Shown in pieces: positions 24,934-38,637 of a stretch of 60,000 nucleotides of DNA. How positions within the stretch are numbered: position 1 is the first letter of the stretch; each line of letters opens with the position of its first letter. Origin of the DNA: Lineus longissimus (lineage: Eukaryota > Nemertea > Pilidiophora > Heteronemertea > Lineidae); the NCBI RefSeq assembly GCF_910592395.1, contig NC_088319.1, positions 16,494,001-16,554,000 of the forward strand, given 5' to 3'. The translations under genes were made by a program, and so were the position numbers. Below the pieces are notes generated by a model, which was not told where the DNA came from, did no database searches, and saw only the letters and a list, made by a program, of their open reading frames with translations.

Positions 24934-27900
24934 AAATCAGTGCAAGCTTTAACTGGATTGTCATAATATAATGTTACCTCCTGAAAGGACTGTGATTGGT
25001 AATGGGTTAGGCTCTGTTTTGTAAATAATATGTCTATTGAATTTGATTACAAATAAAGGGGGAATATAGGTTTGACTGTCACTGAAAAATGTTTTTCATA
25101 ACATAAAAGGCCCTTTGCCAGACACGGAAAAATAGTCCATCATTACAACAGACCTTCACTGTAAATCACGCCAGACAATGGCTCGAAAGGCATTGTCTGG
25201 CATCATTGACTGAAAAAAAACTATTGTAAAGATTGTTCATCTTCCCGACCCTAGGTGGTACAGGCATATCTGGCAGAGGGCCTATTAGCCCGCCTGCGGC
25301 CATGCCTCTATTTCCTTTTAAACCCTTGGATTAAAACTGTGATTATGCGGTGAAGGAATCCAAAAGGCCTACTTATAATTTCGTAAATATGCAGCACAGC
25401 TCCTTAATTCGTATAAATTCTGCAAGCTTGCTCTTCTGCTTGGTTACAGTATAAATATTAACCAAATCCTTAACACCCAATGGGTATAATCCTTGGAAAA
25501 TCTTATTGCAAAATTATGCTTTTGGTAAGTTCCATTGGCACTCATAGCCACAGCCGCACATTGACCGGGCAGGAAGGCCTTATGCAAATTGCTTGCAGTT
25601 CATAAGTTTATTTTACTAGTTATTAGTACTTTGCTAAATGCGCAAGTTCCTGCTTTAGCACGAATGAAATTTGCTGTTAATTAGATTCTGCTCTTTGAAG
25701 GGCCTAAAAGCCTACGTCATATGCCTTGATGGTATTTGGCCGGTAATTATTGAAATGATCAAATGCATAGTGCAATCCAAGAGTGTTCAGATGTGCTGTT
25801 TCGTTTAATAGTACTTACATTGTAGCGGCACTCTCCTTAGGGAAGGGTAATTAAGAATGTAACTGATATAGAAGGGTTTTAGAAATATATTTCATGATCA
25901 TTGATATTTTACACTAACTCTGTTGTATAATTTGAAATAATTTATCCATGGAGCATATAAAAGCTGTACATTCCTTTACTTTTACTGCCTGAAATTGTCT
26001 GGGGAATAATTGTTGCCAAATTGTTCCCAAGTACCTCAACCATAGAACTATGTCCATATTCCATATTTCAGATCCTGTAAAGACATGAGGCTGGTAAAAG
26101 TAAAGGGGTTTACAGGAAGTTCTTGATAAGCTTAGTCTTGAAGACTTTCTAATGGCATATAGTTTTGTTTTCCATGATTTAGAATGATAGTTAGAACATT
26201 TTGTGCCAATCGAAGATTTCGGTCATTTTTGCATGTCCCAAAGTATAGTGTGATATCATGTTCGCTTATTAGGCCCACTGTAGTGATTGAGTGTTAAACC
26301 CCAAAGATGTTTGGTGAAAATTTTTCTCAAATATTTTCTGAAATAAAGTAAAATGTTGTCAGAAGAGTTAATCTTTAGTTTTGACCAACTCTGACCATCA
26401 TCTTTAGGGGGAGACAGCAGATTTAGTCACGATAGCTAACCGGGTGGTTTAAATGTAGAACATGGTCAGTAGACAAATAGAGTGTGTTAAAAACGTTATC
26501 ATAACTATCATCAACTCGTGTAAATCTTCTTGTAAATAGTCATCAATCTGTGATTCAGTTTGGAGTGGGTGATACATTCTATTCTTGGCCTCTACCATGG
26601 TTTGAATACTCTCAGCCACTGTCAACTGTGAAGTATCACTGATATTTTAGTTTGCATTTCACTGTCACATATGTACTTAAAAAGCTCAAAATTTCAACTG
26701 TAATGCACTAAACTGTTACATTTCACCAGAAGACGTGATATCATTTCGTCTACTGCCAGTTGGAAATGGGCGAACTGACCAACTTGTAGCTTTGCAAACA
26801 TTTCACAGTGACTGTCCTGCGCTCATTTTAAGGGGTGACACAAACATGCTGTGTAATTTTCCTTATAGAAAAGCTCAAATTGTTACTTAATTTCACTTGT
26901 GGGTGTTTCATGAAACATTCTGCCGGAGCTTCTCTGCCTCGTGTACCAATCAAAGCCGCTGCTATATCACTATCTGTATCTGTGCCAGATTATAAGTTGA
27001 CTTGTTAGTTGCACCTCTGAAGTCAGTGAGTAAGTACGAAGACGTATACTTGGCCTCTTGCCCTGGACTGTTGTCCTGATTCTTGTTGTCCTCGTCTCAG
27101 TAACTCAATCAGCGTTAGAATCTAACACCAGTGTTAGCTCAATGAAGCGTTACCTCCTTAGGTAGGCCTACTGCTCATGCTGATTGAGCGACCAGACCCT
27201 GTCTTTTAATGATATCTCTGATCTCACTTTATGCTGATCTCAAGCTGTTCTACTATTGTATCTCTTTGTCAACGACTCAAAAATCTTGTTGTGAATTTCG
27301 TTGCATGTTCACCTGGCGATCGTCTCAATATTACTTGATGCCAAGAACGATTTTTCATCTCTCTCTGAAGCCCTTCCTGCATCTGAATGACGAAATAAGA
27401 CTGGATATCATGAAGTCTGAATATTGTCATGTCTGTACCAACAGTTGTTTCTTAAGATGTCAGAAGTTTGAAAGACGAAAGTTTGGCAGAGAAATTGTTG
27501 ACCCCCTCCCCGGATAAACAGATTCTATTTCTCATAGGTTAAAGCAATTTGAGATGATTCCCAAGGTGTCAATGTTAGAAATCTTAGATAATTCTTCTTC
27601 TACCAATTTTCTCATTTCAAACAGGCCAGGTCAGGTTAACTTCTGATTTTGACAGTAGCAGAGCGCAGCAAACAAAACAGAGCTCAAAAGTCTGAGATTT
27701 AATCCTGAGGGAAAGTGTCAATATTGTTCTTCTCTTAGGTTATTCAACAGAAGTTAGGTGATTAGTTTCCTCATGCATTCAATATTTATATAAGGAATTG
27801 GTTATATACCGTCTACTTCCGTGCTAATTCAGAAATTGCTCGACCTGATGCAATGGCTTACTGTTTTCACCCCTTGGCAGTTATTTGGCACTTTTTCAGA

Positions 27901-28363
27901 AAGCGGTCACATTTTTCAACATGCATTTATCGAATTTATTATCACTGATTTTTTATTGCTAGGGGTTTAATTTGACATGGGGAATGGTAGGCTACCTAAG
28001 TCCTCTGTGACAGTATTGCCAAGTACTTTATCCTTTGCTACTTGTTGACTTGTGGTTAGCTTTGTCCAACCTGTTAAAAAAAGTTTCGAGACAATTGTAC
28101 ATTTTTTTGCAATACTTGGCTTTTAGGTCAATATCAAGGTTGTCTGTTATGAAATTAATTTGGATGACTGCTGTTAGCTTTATAACAATCACCTAAGTAA
28201 AACAGCTTGGGATGCTGGGCCCCTGCCTTTTGCTGGAAGCAATGTTAAGAACTGGGGTTACCATTTTTGTATCCACAAACGGGAAACATCCATTCCATGT
28301 TCAATAATCCTCCCTATCCAGTTACTCATTCTTTATATTGTATTTCACATCATCATATGCAGT

Positions 28364-28474
28364 AATGAATATTCATCCTTCGCATTTGCATGTATGTGAA
28401 TATTCAAACTTTTCTCATTTGCATATTATGAATATTCATCTTTCGTATTTGCATATTATGAATATTCATACATC
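28364..28474 (+). repeat. Tandem array of octamer and TGAATATTCA motifs
   Basis: Four units of about 28 bp combine the palindrome TGAATATTCA (one unit has GTGAATATTCAAAC) with ATTTGCAT, which occurs at 28383, 28417 and 28447. ATTTGCAT is the POU-factor octamer read in reverse. The array is midway between the two genes. Confidence 0.8.
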
Positions 28475-30458
28475 TTCTTCGCCTTACTGTAAATATTCTC
28501 TACATATTTCTGTAAAATAAAAGATCAACTGTGATTTCATTGTAAAGTTTACAAAGTTTTCTCATTATTGTCATGAATATATTTATCTTGGCTTTTGACT
28601 GAAGTTGTCATGGTAACCAAAATATCTCATGAATTCAGTTTTCAAATGTTGCTATCTCAGAGACTTTAAGGCTCTGATAATGACCAGATCAAATTTGACC
28701 ATGAAAATTTGAATTATTGTTTTGGTAACCATGTCAACTGCACCACTTTGTCAATATGTTACAAAATGTATAGGTCTATATTCTATATAAATATTATAAA
28801 TACATACTGTATATACACCTCTGAAGGGCTGAAGTTGATTAGGAATTTCAGATTTCAAATTTCTGTAATGTAATGAAAAATAAGTATCAAGTGCTTGTAT
28901 TCCATACATTCCAAAATCTGCATGAAAAAAACACAATTTTTGCAGACCATGGGGGTATCTGCTCTCCTCTTCCCGTGCCCCCCCCCCTCTAGCTGCAGCC
29001 ATGTCTAAAGGGCCCAAAACACAAGACATCAAGGGGCCAGGTGCTGTTTTGCACATTCCTGTAGTTGCTTCCAGAGGCGTCCGAAGAAAAGGGATAAGTA
29101 AGAAGTTCTGTCTACAGTGGCCAACAATCTTAGCCCCTCCTGAATCTCATGCAGCTAATGTGCACCCTTGGCTGCCAAGATCTGCAAAGAACAACTTAAT
29201 TCAGCAGGAAGATGAAAAAAGGACAATAAATTTTGAAGAGCTAATTCCAATCATCACATGGAACCTACTTCAGCCCTTTTTTGTAGGTTAAGATGTAAAT
29301 TTCTGCATCCTTAATGTATTGGGGAGGAGGGTGGTGTTGCTATGGTTGCAAGTAAACAAACTTGTATGCAAGTTATCACAATTCTGAAGGTGAAGGGTGA
29401 TTTTAATAAAGTGACTTTAAAAGAATCATTGTCTTTATCTTAGTGATTGAAGTTTGCTGTTGTTAAAGAAGGAATATAGGCAGGAGATAGGGGGATAATA
29501 TATTGGTGGTCCTCAGGTGAATTATATACACGGTTCAGAAAATAGCTTGCATTATATGATAATATTTTGAAATAAATTTTCATAACTGCACCTGTGCCAA
29601 AAAAAATGGGGCAGGGTATTAAATAAAATATGGCTTTAAATTTTTCTTTAGCAGCGGTGTTCCCTGGCCAGAAATGGGGGAAGATGGCCAATTTAACCCC
29701 CTGCTCTTGCCTATAATCCTCCTTTAAAGCAAGGCTTTAGAGTGTTCTTTTATAACCCATCAGGCAAAATATCAAACAAAAGACTGTTTTTGTCAAAAGG
29801 GTTCCTCCAGCATCATATGTATACGTTGATAAGCGTCCAGGAAGAGCCAAACTTTGATCATCACAAGGATATATAACTGTTTAATTGATGATATTTAATA
29901 CCATGATGAGATGGAAAATCAGTGATAAATCGATGTTCTCCTGCCAAGGTCAAATTAGCACGTGTGTAAGTGGTCTGGTCTAGATTTCGGCCCAATTCCA
30001 TTAGGCAGGTTCCCGCAGGCAGATTATCCAACGGTCTCGCATGGAGCCCCTCTTTGCTGACTATAGGCTAAGCTGGGCCTAAACAGTATTTTGGCAAGGG
30101 ATATCAAGTATTGCTGAGAACTACCTTGGCCCTTTTGTTGTATTGGCGAATTAACTTGGACAAGTTTACCAGCACATGAGACTTGGGTCAACTTGAGTGG
30201 AAATCTTTTGAAATTAAGTTTCTGAATAGACTCCACCCTTCTTGACGCCAAGTATGTGTCTCAAAGACCTAATTTACATGATTACAATCTGGCTAGTTAA
30301 GGTGGACATAATTTCCCCGAATCTGAAAAAAAGGAAGTCATTTCTTAATTGAGGTTTTCTATTACACAACCCGACTTCATAACTCAACTCGAGAGCTCCG
30401 TTGGTCAGAACGGTTAAGGGACAAGGCAGATACACAAGGGGGATGTCCCTCCTCAAAG

Positions 30459-33400
30459 ATGGGCACAACAAAACTAGCACTTTTCGCTCTCCTGGCGATT
30501 TTCATCGCGGGAGAGAGGAGCCTGGCCATCTATGTTCAATATAAGACTGGATACGAGTATTTGTATAAGTTTCATACCAATGCGGATTTGAACAAAGTTG
30601 GCGACTTTTTATACAGCGGCAAGGTAGGTGCTCATTTTTCAAAATAAATACAAATGTCTATGATGTGCTTTTCAGCGCTTTATCATTAATTGTCTCAAAG
30701 CGCTTTTGTATTGCTGATTTATTCCAAAACACCTCTCTGTCGAAACAAAAAAAGGGAAAAAAAAGAAGCTTGACTTCGGGATGGATTGTTCCCCCAGTTC
30801 ACCATCGCCCAGAGCAAGCACTGATCTGTCTCCAAGATAGGTCCCCCAATAAACCCTCATCCCGAGCTAGCACTGATCTGTCCTCTTATGGGTCGCCCAA
30901 TGGATAAGATAAGAATACAGACGCGATACGCTATACAGTGGAACCCGGTAACAAGACCACTCATGGGACAGAGGTTGAATAGTCGCGTTACCGGGGTGGT
31001 CGCGTTAGTGAAGTTGAAAACCCGGGGACGAAATGCATGATTAGGTGTCAGCAGTCCGCTCTTGGACCCCAAGTCCACCTGAACAATCGACAAGAGTCCC
31101 CTCCATAAAATTGATAACGTAAGCAACCAATCATCCACCTAATGAATGGAATATATTTGGTTTCAGATTGGGTTTATCCCGATCGACGACAAGGAAAATG
31201 GCCAAGAATTACTTCTGCGGGTGTATCTGCTCCAGATGCAACGGAGGGAAGGATCGCGTAAGTCAATAGAAAGGTTTAGCACGACGCCAAGTAAAATAAT
31301 AAATTGCGCATGAAGCATACACCGCATCAGCAATGATAATGCGACAATGTACTGATGGGAGGTTGTCGTGACAGCATGATAACATCCTGAGAAAATGACG
31401 GGTTAATGTTCACGGCGAACATTAACACCTGATTTCCTCAGGATGGCAAGATAATGGATGAAATGACTGCAAACTAATACTGATGCCAGTAACTCAAAGT
31501 TGTCGTCACTGTCATGTGCCTCCACGTGAGCTAAGAAATTGGAACTATACTTCGAATAATATCAAAAATATCGCCCGTTTTTAGGGCGGGGGACGACTTA
31601 AAGCTGGAACCCCAAACCAGCTACCGCAGATCCGTCATTCATCATGTCTAAGCAAGTATGAACCTGGTTTAATCATGCGGCTTATCTTACTATACATATG
31701 CAATCAAGTTCCTTATATACCACCCAAATTCGGCCCGCATTGCTCCCATGGGTACGTCGTCTGTTCGTTTCTTGTAGTACCGATGGTCCACGGCAGGGGA
31801 GCTACAGGGAGGGAATGGCCCAGAACCTGGTATGTGCACAACAGGGGAGCTTGGGAGGAAGGACTTTCGCTTAAACTGACCAGAACCTGGTATAACTGTC
31901 CTAAATGTCTGGTCCAGAGTAGTCTCTTTATGCAAGGGTGACTTTGATCTCCTGCTCTCCTCAGTCAGATGGACAGCTACACAAAACTAGAATCCTGGAG
32001 AAAAGACAACCTGGATCATGTCACATCTAGTCGGGACAAGACAAAAAATCAGGTGGCATTTTAATGATCAGGGATTCACCGTGGTGAATTCAGTGTTCAG
32101 CATGGTAAATGAGAGTTAACCATGCTCACCATGGTGAAATCTTATCCGTGTGGGGGTTTTCAGCATGCTTTTTTTCCAGGCGCAGCACACGGGCAAAATG
32201 ATTTCTCCAAGCTGTACCCCCTGATTCACTGTATCACCTTTTGGGCTAGGCGCAGCCCAGGGGTTTATGTAATACCATTTATACCCCTCGGCATTGATCC
32301 CATAGATGTTGCTGGGGCACATGCCTAACTTCTTTATATATCAAAAAGTGGTTACTCTTAGTAGCTAGATAGGACATGCTACTGACGAGCTGCGAGCGAT
32401 GTAGATAGTCGCAGTGGGAACGGGGATAGCGCTTAAGTGAGAGCTATATCTTGGTTAGTGACTGGATACAGTGGAGCATGCTTTCATTCGACTCTTGTAC
32501 AGGATATATTTTGATATGTCTACTTTGTTTCAGCAATCGAGAATACTGGACTAGATTTCTCCAAGTGGTAAGTTATCCTATAGCTGGTAAGGTGATGTGA
32601 CGCATCTATAGCCATGGGTAGAGTGAGTTATAAAAGACTGGCAGTTGACATTAATACCCACCGATCGAGGCTATACTACAACCACTTTACCTTACATTTA
32701 CAGTGAAACCTCCCTTAGCGGACACCTCTCTATTAAGGACAACCTCTCTATTAAGGACACTTCCCAGCTAGCACAAGGGCCCCGGCCCGAGGCTGGCCTA
32801 GGCCTGGCAAAACCCTGGCTCCGCTCCTTCAGGGCATTGCCTAGGCCTGGGCCAGGGCTGGCTCCACCGGCACGGCCAGCCAGGCTGGAACCAAGGTTGG
32901 CCCAGCCTTGGTATACATTATAATGATTGTTATGGTAATGAATAAACTGAATAAATTGGAGAGTTCATTGTAGAGGTCTAGGGCTTGGCTTGAGTGACCC
33001 ACTCACACAACGGTAATACAACAAATACAATATCACTTTAATGCTCAAAATCAATTAATAAGAAAACACATAGGTATCATAATTACCCAATTAACTAAAA
33101 AGAAGAGCAATGTAAGCGACTTTAATTGCAGTTGAGTTGCCAACACAAACCGGAATTCCAATAACGCAAACCACGAAAGTTAAGATTTGAATTAAGATTT
33201 AAGACTTTTTTTCGTGGCTAATTCAAGTATCCACTTAGTAGCTTGCCAGTGTTAGACTGAGGCGAGCTGCATAATTTGAAGCCTGACTACCCATAAGGAT
33301 GGTTCCCTTCTCCACTGAAGGGAAGCTCACCTTACTGGTAAGCCCTGGCTCCGCTCCTTCTGGGCATTGCCAGGGCCTGGGCCAGGGCCTTGTCCACTGG

Positions 33401-36400
33401 CACGGCCAGCCAGGCACCTTACTGGCAAGCCCTGGCTCTGCTCCTTCTGGGCATTGCCAGGGCCTGGGGCCAGGGCTGGGTCCACTGGCACGGCCAGCCA
33501 GGCACCTTACTGGCAAGCCCTGGCTCTGCTCCTTCTGGGCATTGCCAGGGCCTGGGGCCAGGGCTGGGTCCACTGGCACGGCCAGCCAGACAGGTGCAAG
33601 TAAACAGGACAAGTTGGGTGGATTATGGGTTCTAGGCCTTGCAGGAAAGCAGGGGCCGAAGTTAAGAAATATCTAATGGTTGGGTACCTTACTGAAGCAA
33701 TATCAATTTCTTTGAACGCATGCTATAGACCCATCAACCAACCTTGGGCCAGCCCAGAAAGTCTGCCATTAACTGACCTGGAACCGTGCTGGCAAGCATT
33801 GGCAGAGGACTGGCAATCACTGGTTGTGCCTTGGCCTGCCAGGCCTTGACCAGTCCCGGATACAATGCTGTTCCAGCCTTGGGCCAGGTCACTTGTGCTG
33901 GCTGGGTAGTTCTGGTCCTAAATTAGTTGTTTCCATTCAATTTTACCTCTCTAATCAGGACTCTTCACTTTTAAGGACAGCACTTGTGAGTCCCAAGGGT
34001 ATCCTTAATAGAGAGGTTCTACTGTATATATTAATACTGTAAGACCTTTAGGTTGGGGCCTAAAACTGGATTGTTCATAGGACACAAGGGTCAGCCGAGG
34101 CCCGCTAATGGACTAGGCATGGTGGTTTCTTTCCCTCTTACCACATCTATCAGAAATTTGATTGTTCCTTAAAAATTTGACCTTTGTATTTTCTTCTGGT
34201 GCTTGGTAATTGGTTATCTATAACTGCTTGTTAATTGCAGTGACATTAGATTTTTTCTTCAAGGTTTTCATTTGTGATCAACCAACAGGGAGAAATCCTC
34301 CACGTTTACTTTCCAAACAAGGAGGATGAGCAAATTCTCGCCCTAAAGAAGGCATTTGCTGCTCTAATCTCGGGCAAGTTCCATCATATCGGACATCAGG
34401 TAATACCATAAAGAAAATCGAATGTAAAGGTCTCACTACTAAGCAACTGACAGGGTGAAATCCTGCTCATTTACTTCCCAAGCAAGTTCTCACATGAAGA
34501 AAGCATTTTCCTGGTTGTATATTTCTCTGCAGCATATGAGCTATGATTTATTGAAAGATAGGATGATGTAAGTAAGGCATTTCAGGAAGAGCCAAAATGT
34601 TATCATCAGCTCATGTATTCACCTTCTTTCCTTCCAGTCTGTGGAGAAGTTTGATGGGGGTAAATATGGTTACCAGACAGAAGAGATTGGCCATGAAGGT
34701 ACGCATAAACAATAGACACTTCCTTAATGTGGACCCCTCAATAATTAGGTCACCATTTCTACTAAGGACAGTGATTTGTGTCCAGATTAGGTGGCGACTT
34801 CCACATTCAGTTAAACCTCTGTAATCAGGACACTTAGGACAAATAAGATTAGCAATAACACATTCCAGAGCAGTTTAGACCAAGACTAGAGGCCTGGTAG
34901 TCAGTATAACTCTGCTGGAGAGATTGGTGTAGATCAAAGCAGATTTAGTGCTCACCATTGAAATCTTCTTGAACCATTTGATAATTACTTTTACTGCTCT
35001 CAGTTTTTAATGGGTTATCTCATCTGTGTCAATTTATTTTAATTGCAGGTCCGCACAACGCCACCTATACTGTGGAGCCGAATGAGACCGGATTGAAGTT
35101 CACCAAAATCAGGCATGGCCATGTGATGCCCACAGCTGAGAGTGATTACACCAAGGTATCAGAATCCAGAAATAGTCACTACCTTGGAATACTGGGCGCA
35201 TTTTTAGTACCTTAACATTACCATCAATTATGATAGAAATAGTTTCATCAGAAAGTTTAGGGCAAAAACTTCTCAATGAGTGGTCATGTTGATAGGTTTC
35301 ATTTATCGTTAATTTTTTCAGAATATTACAGAATAAATCACTCATAAAATATTGTTTACTTATCATGTAGACGGTGCACTATCACGAAGGCCTTGGTATC
35401 ATCCACAAAGTCCAAGTCAAGGAGAATGTTGAGGTGGCCAAGACACCTACAGAGTAAGTTATCATCAATTATTTTTAACCTTACTTTATGGTTGAAGAGG
35501 TCTTGATCTCCAGGACTCATACTTTATGGTTGAAGAGGTCTTGATCTCCAGGACTCATACTTTTTATGGTTGAAGAGGTCTTGATCTCCAGGACTCATAC
35601 TTTATGGTTGAAGAGGTCTTGATCTCCAGGACTCATTCTGGACCATCAGATGAACACTATTGGGTAGCCTCCCCTTGGTGAAAGGGAGTCTAGGTCAGCA
35701 GAGTGGATCCAAAACTTGAGGGTCAAGATGCAGAACTATCAGATGAAGTAAATTTGTTTGAGTGCTCCGTTTGGAAATCACTTGGCCAATCTTTAGTTGA
35801 CCTTTTCCTGTTTCAGCTTCGATCCGTTCGAAGGTCAGAGGCCTGTCAAGCCAGTCAACACCTTTACCATGATGAGTAAGTCTAGTAAAGTCTCATTTTA
35901 GACCACATCTTATGTTTTAGACAACATCCAGCAGTGGTGCAAGTCCTTTTACCACCAGCCAGCACCAGAGAGCCTGTTCCACTAAAGTATTCTGTTGCAA
36001 CCTTGGTGCATTCAGTTCCTGATTTCTTACTATCAACTTTTCAGAGTGGCCAAAGTTTTCCGCAGTCAGTGAGGGCGAAGCATCTTTCCTGGCCAGGAAT
36101 AAACTCACACAGAAGATGGTGAAACCAAGCTCAAAATTGGTTGAGGATTCCATCCATGTGGCAGATGTAAGTTTTCTAGAAGTGGATGAAATGTCAGCTC
36201 ATGTGGTCTTGAGTTGGATTTCATACTGATGTGTCTATTTCCCCAAAATAAGGCGATATTCTGATTTTTCTAAAACTGTGATACCTTGTATCTAGTGTCT
36301 AATTGCGAGGGCAAAGACCCACTTAGAGAAACATGAGTAGACTGTGATGGAGTGCCCTTCATTCAAAGAACGCCTGTGACATGATGGTCAGTATGGCCAT

Positions 36401-38637
36401 CGCCCCACCTTGCCATGACCCAGAATAGGCCAGGCACCAGAAATCACGATCTTTTGTGTTTGGTTTCAGATCAAGAAGGCAATCAAGTACGCCCAGAATG
36501 CCACACAGCTCTTCGACTACATCCAGGGAAACCTTACGTGTTTGAGAAACGCAGGTAAACTGTGGTAGCTGGTTGTTATTCCACGGTGGGCTTTGGGTAC
36601 TCCCCAAAAGCAGTGGACCGGACTTGTCCTGTTACCCATGAAGGAAAGATGGTCAGGATGATGAGATAGACTGCATAGGAGTCTAGCTTTGGGATGCTTG
36701 AGTACTTTATGCAAGGATATGTTTCATACAATGGCTACAGCAGTGCTGGCCTTGAAGTAGTAGGCCATTGATGAGACATGCAAAAGTCAGCATTGACCAA
36801 CCCAATAACATATTTTTGAAAATATATAGGATTTGTTTGTGGAACTCATCAGTTGGTCATTTCGCTTTCTCTTCAGATGCGTTCAGCAAGGGCCTGGATG
36901 GAATTGCCTGCTTTACAAACATTGTGAAGATGACTGAGGTCTTGCCGGATGAAGCCCTTGTCACATTTTGCGAGACAGTCTTCGAACCAAAGAAAGTGTG
37001 AGTATGCAATTATATGTCATTCCCTCATTGAGGACGGGGAATCGCTGTTGTATGATAACACTCGGACAGAGAAGTTGCTTTGAAAAAAATGAGTTTACTT
37101 GTAATCATACAGTCTTTTATCATACCTCAGGGCCACCATTATTCTATTGATATCCATCTGTCTTCAGGTTCCAGCCAAAGTTAAGAGGCAATGCCAAAAA
37201 TATGATTGATGTTCTCATGGCAGTAGACACTGACCTAGCACATGGTATCCTGCTTAACATGATCTTCAAATCGAAGATCCCCAACAAAGAACTCATCCAT
37301 CGCCTGCTGGAGTCATTTGCTGGGCGTGAGAAGCCTCCGATTCAGGTAAAAATACAGTTTTGGGGAGGGGGCTATTTTCTCTTGTTCTCTTGTGAGCCCT
37401 CCACTCATACAGTGGAACCTCCCTTAGCAGACACCTATCAATAAAGACACCCTTTCCACGAAAGAAACCTGTTTTTGATTATAATTTTTATGTTTCCATC
37501 CAGTTTGACTAATCTTATCAGGATCCCTCTCTATTAAGGACTGTACTTCTCAATCCTGAACTTGTTCTTAACAGAGAGGTTCTACTGTATATCCATATGG
37601 TAATCATACCATACTGAAAGTGGAAATCCCTTCTTTTCTGGCTCTAGGAATTCATCACGGCAATCGAGCATTTCGTCTTCAACTCTGAGACGTACCCTGA
37701 TGGCCTGCGTGATGACACTACCGTCCATCGTGCCATGTTGGCTCTTGGTAGTATCTCGCACAGCCTCATGAAGAATGACCGTAACGATCACGCCAAGCGC
37801 TTAGTGGGGCGATTGGAGAGTAGTCTGGGAATGCATGGTTTGTATTTTATGTTTTTATTCTTCTTCTACAAGAAGTCTTTAAGAACTGATGGCATCATAT
37901 GTTGTCTGTTGCAGCAAGACCGATGTTCTTTTCCAGCTGTTCAAAAGCTGAATGACAATTATGAATATCTGTTTTATTGCTTTGTGCCTGCATCAGGCTG
38001 ATTCTAGTTCCTTTCACTCTGGTAACCTCATCCTTGATAAGTGTTACGTATCACCATTATCTAACCTTTCAAACCATTTCCTTCTAGACCCCTACACTGA
38101 TAGACAGAAACGTTCCACCATGGACGAATGGGAAGTGGAACGCCATGATCTCAGTCAGGTGATCCTGCTGGATGCCTTGGGCAATGCAGGCTTGGAGTCT
38201 TCGTGGCATCACATCCTGTCATATATCAACTCCTCGAGCTCCATCTGGGTGCGGAAGACAGGCGTTCATTCCTTGAGGAAGTTCAAACATGAAGAGGTAA
38301 GCGTAATATACGTGTCAGCGATGCTGGTAGAGTTAGTTCTGTTTGGTACAGTTCGATGGACATCATGGTCTGGTTATCAAAACTACACCCCTGTAGCCAA
38401 GTACCCCCAATTGGTGCCAGATACCCCAATAGGTGCCACCTGTAGTAGCATGCAACAAAGGGCAAAGATAGCTAGGAAAGTAAAAGGTTCTGCAAGTTAT
38501 GTTCTCTCGTTTTAGTCTGCCATGAAGATGCTTCACTCGGCCCTCCACGATGAGTCTGAGGTGGTCCGATACGAAGCTGGTCTGACTTTTCAAGCTCACC
38601 CCAAGGCTCAGCATCATCTGCTGAAGGATGGACCAGG
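30459..38637 (+). CDS. Signal peptide and vitellogenin N-terminal lipid-transfer domain (exons 1-15)
   Basis: Exons: 30459-30623, 31167-31257, 32534-32567, 34264-34399, 34638-34698, 35049-35155, 35371-35453, 35817-35875, 36045-36166, 36470-36554, 36877-36997, 37168-37345, 37648-37837, 38088-38296, 38516-38637. The start ATG is followed by a textbook signal peptide (MGTTKLALFALLAIFIAG). The beta-barrel part follows the family pattern: YKTGYEYLYKFHTN, ELLLRVYLLQMQ, FVINQQGEILHVYFP, ALKKAFAALISGKF, EEIGHEGPHNATYTV and TVHYHEGLGIIHKVQVKE. From exon 9 on comes the alpha-helical superhelix of paired helices, e.g. NMIDVLMAVDTDLAHGIL, HRAMLALGSISHSLM, VILLDALGNAGLESSWHHI and MKMLHSALHDESEVVRYEAG. Order and length (about 590 residues) fit Vitellogenin_N. 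The donor of exon 13 (GTTTGT) is weak. Confidence 0.85.

Larger units (their letters stand above)
24443..30458. other. Anoctamin 3' UTR and intergenic DNA
   Basis: No gene is supported here. Candidate polyadenylation hexamers (AATAAA) for the anoctamin transcript occur at 24928 and 25052, with others farther on. Open frames are short; the longest with a plausible start, 29001-29288, lacks recognisable similarity. A tandem array with ATTTGCAT octamers lies at 28364-28474 and a C run near 28979. The last few hundred bases must include the promoter and 5' UTR of the next gene, but no TATA box stands out. Confidence 0.65.

Noticed and set aside
29001-29288. Open frame of 96 codons starting MSKGPKTQDIKG between the two genes
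   Set aside because: It has an ATG in a fair context and an AATAAA about 120 bp after the stop, but no recognisable similarity, no splice context and no repeat support; chance cannot be excluded.
30935-31020. TACAGTGGAACCCGGTAAC and a nearby imperfect hairpin as a possible transposon end
   Set aside because: No matching second end was found within a plausible distance.
33235-33676. Overlapping open frames on both strands of about 125 codons rich in Pro, Gly and Ala
   Set aside because: They are translations of the 87-bp G+C-rich tandem repeat; the repeat unit of 87 bp (a multiple of three) keeps frames open artificially.
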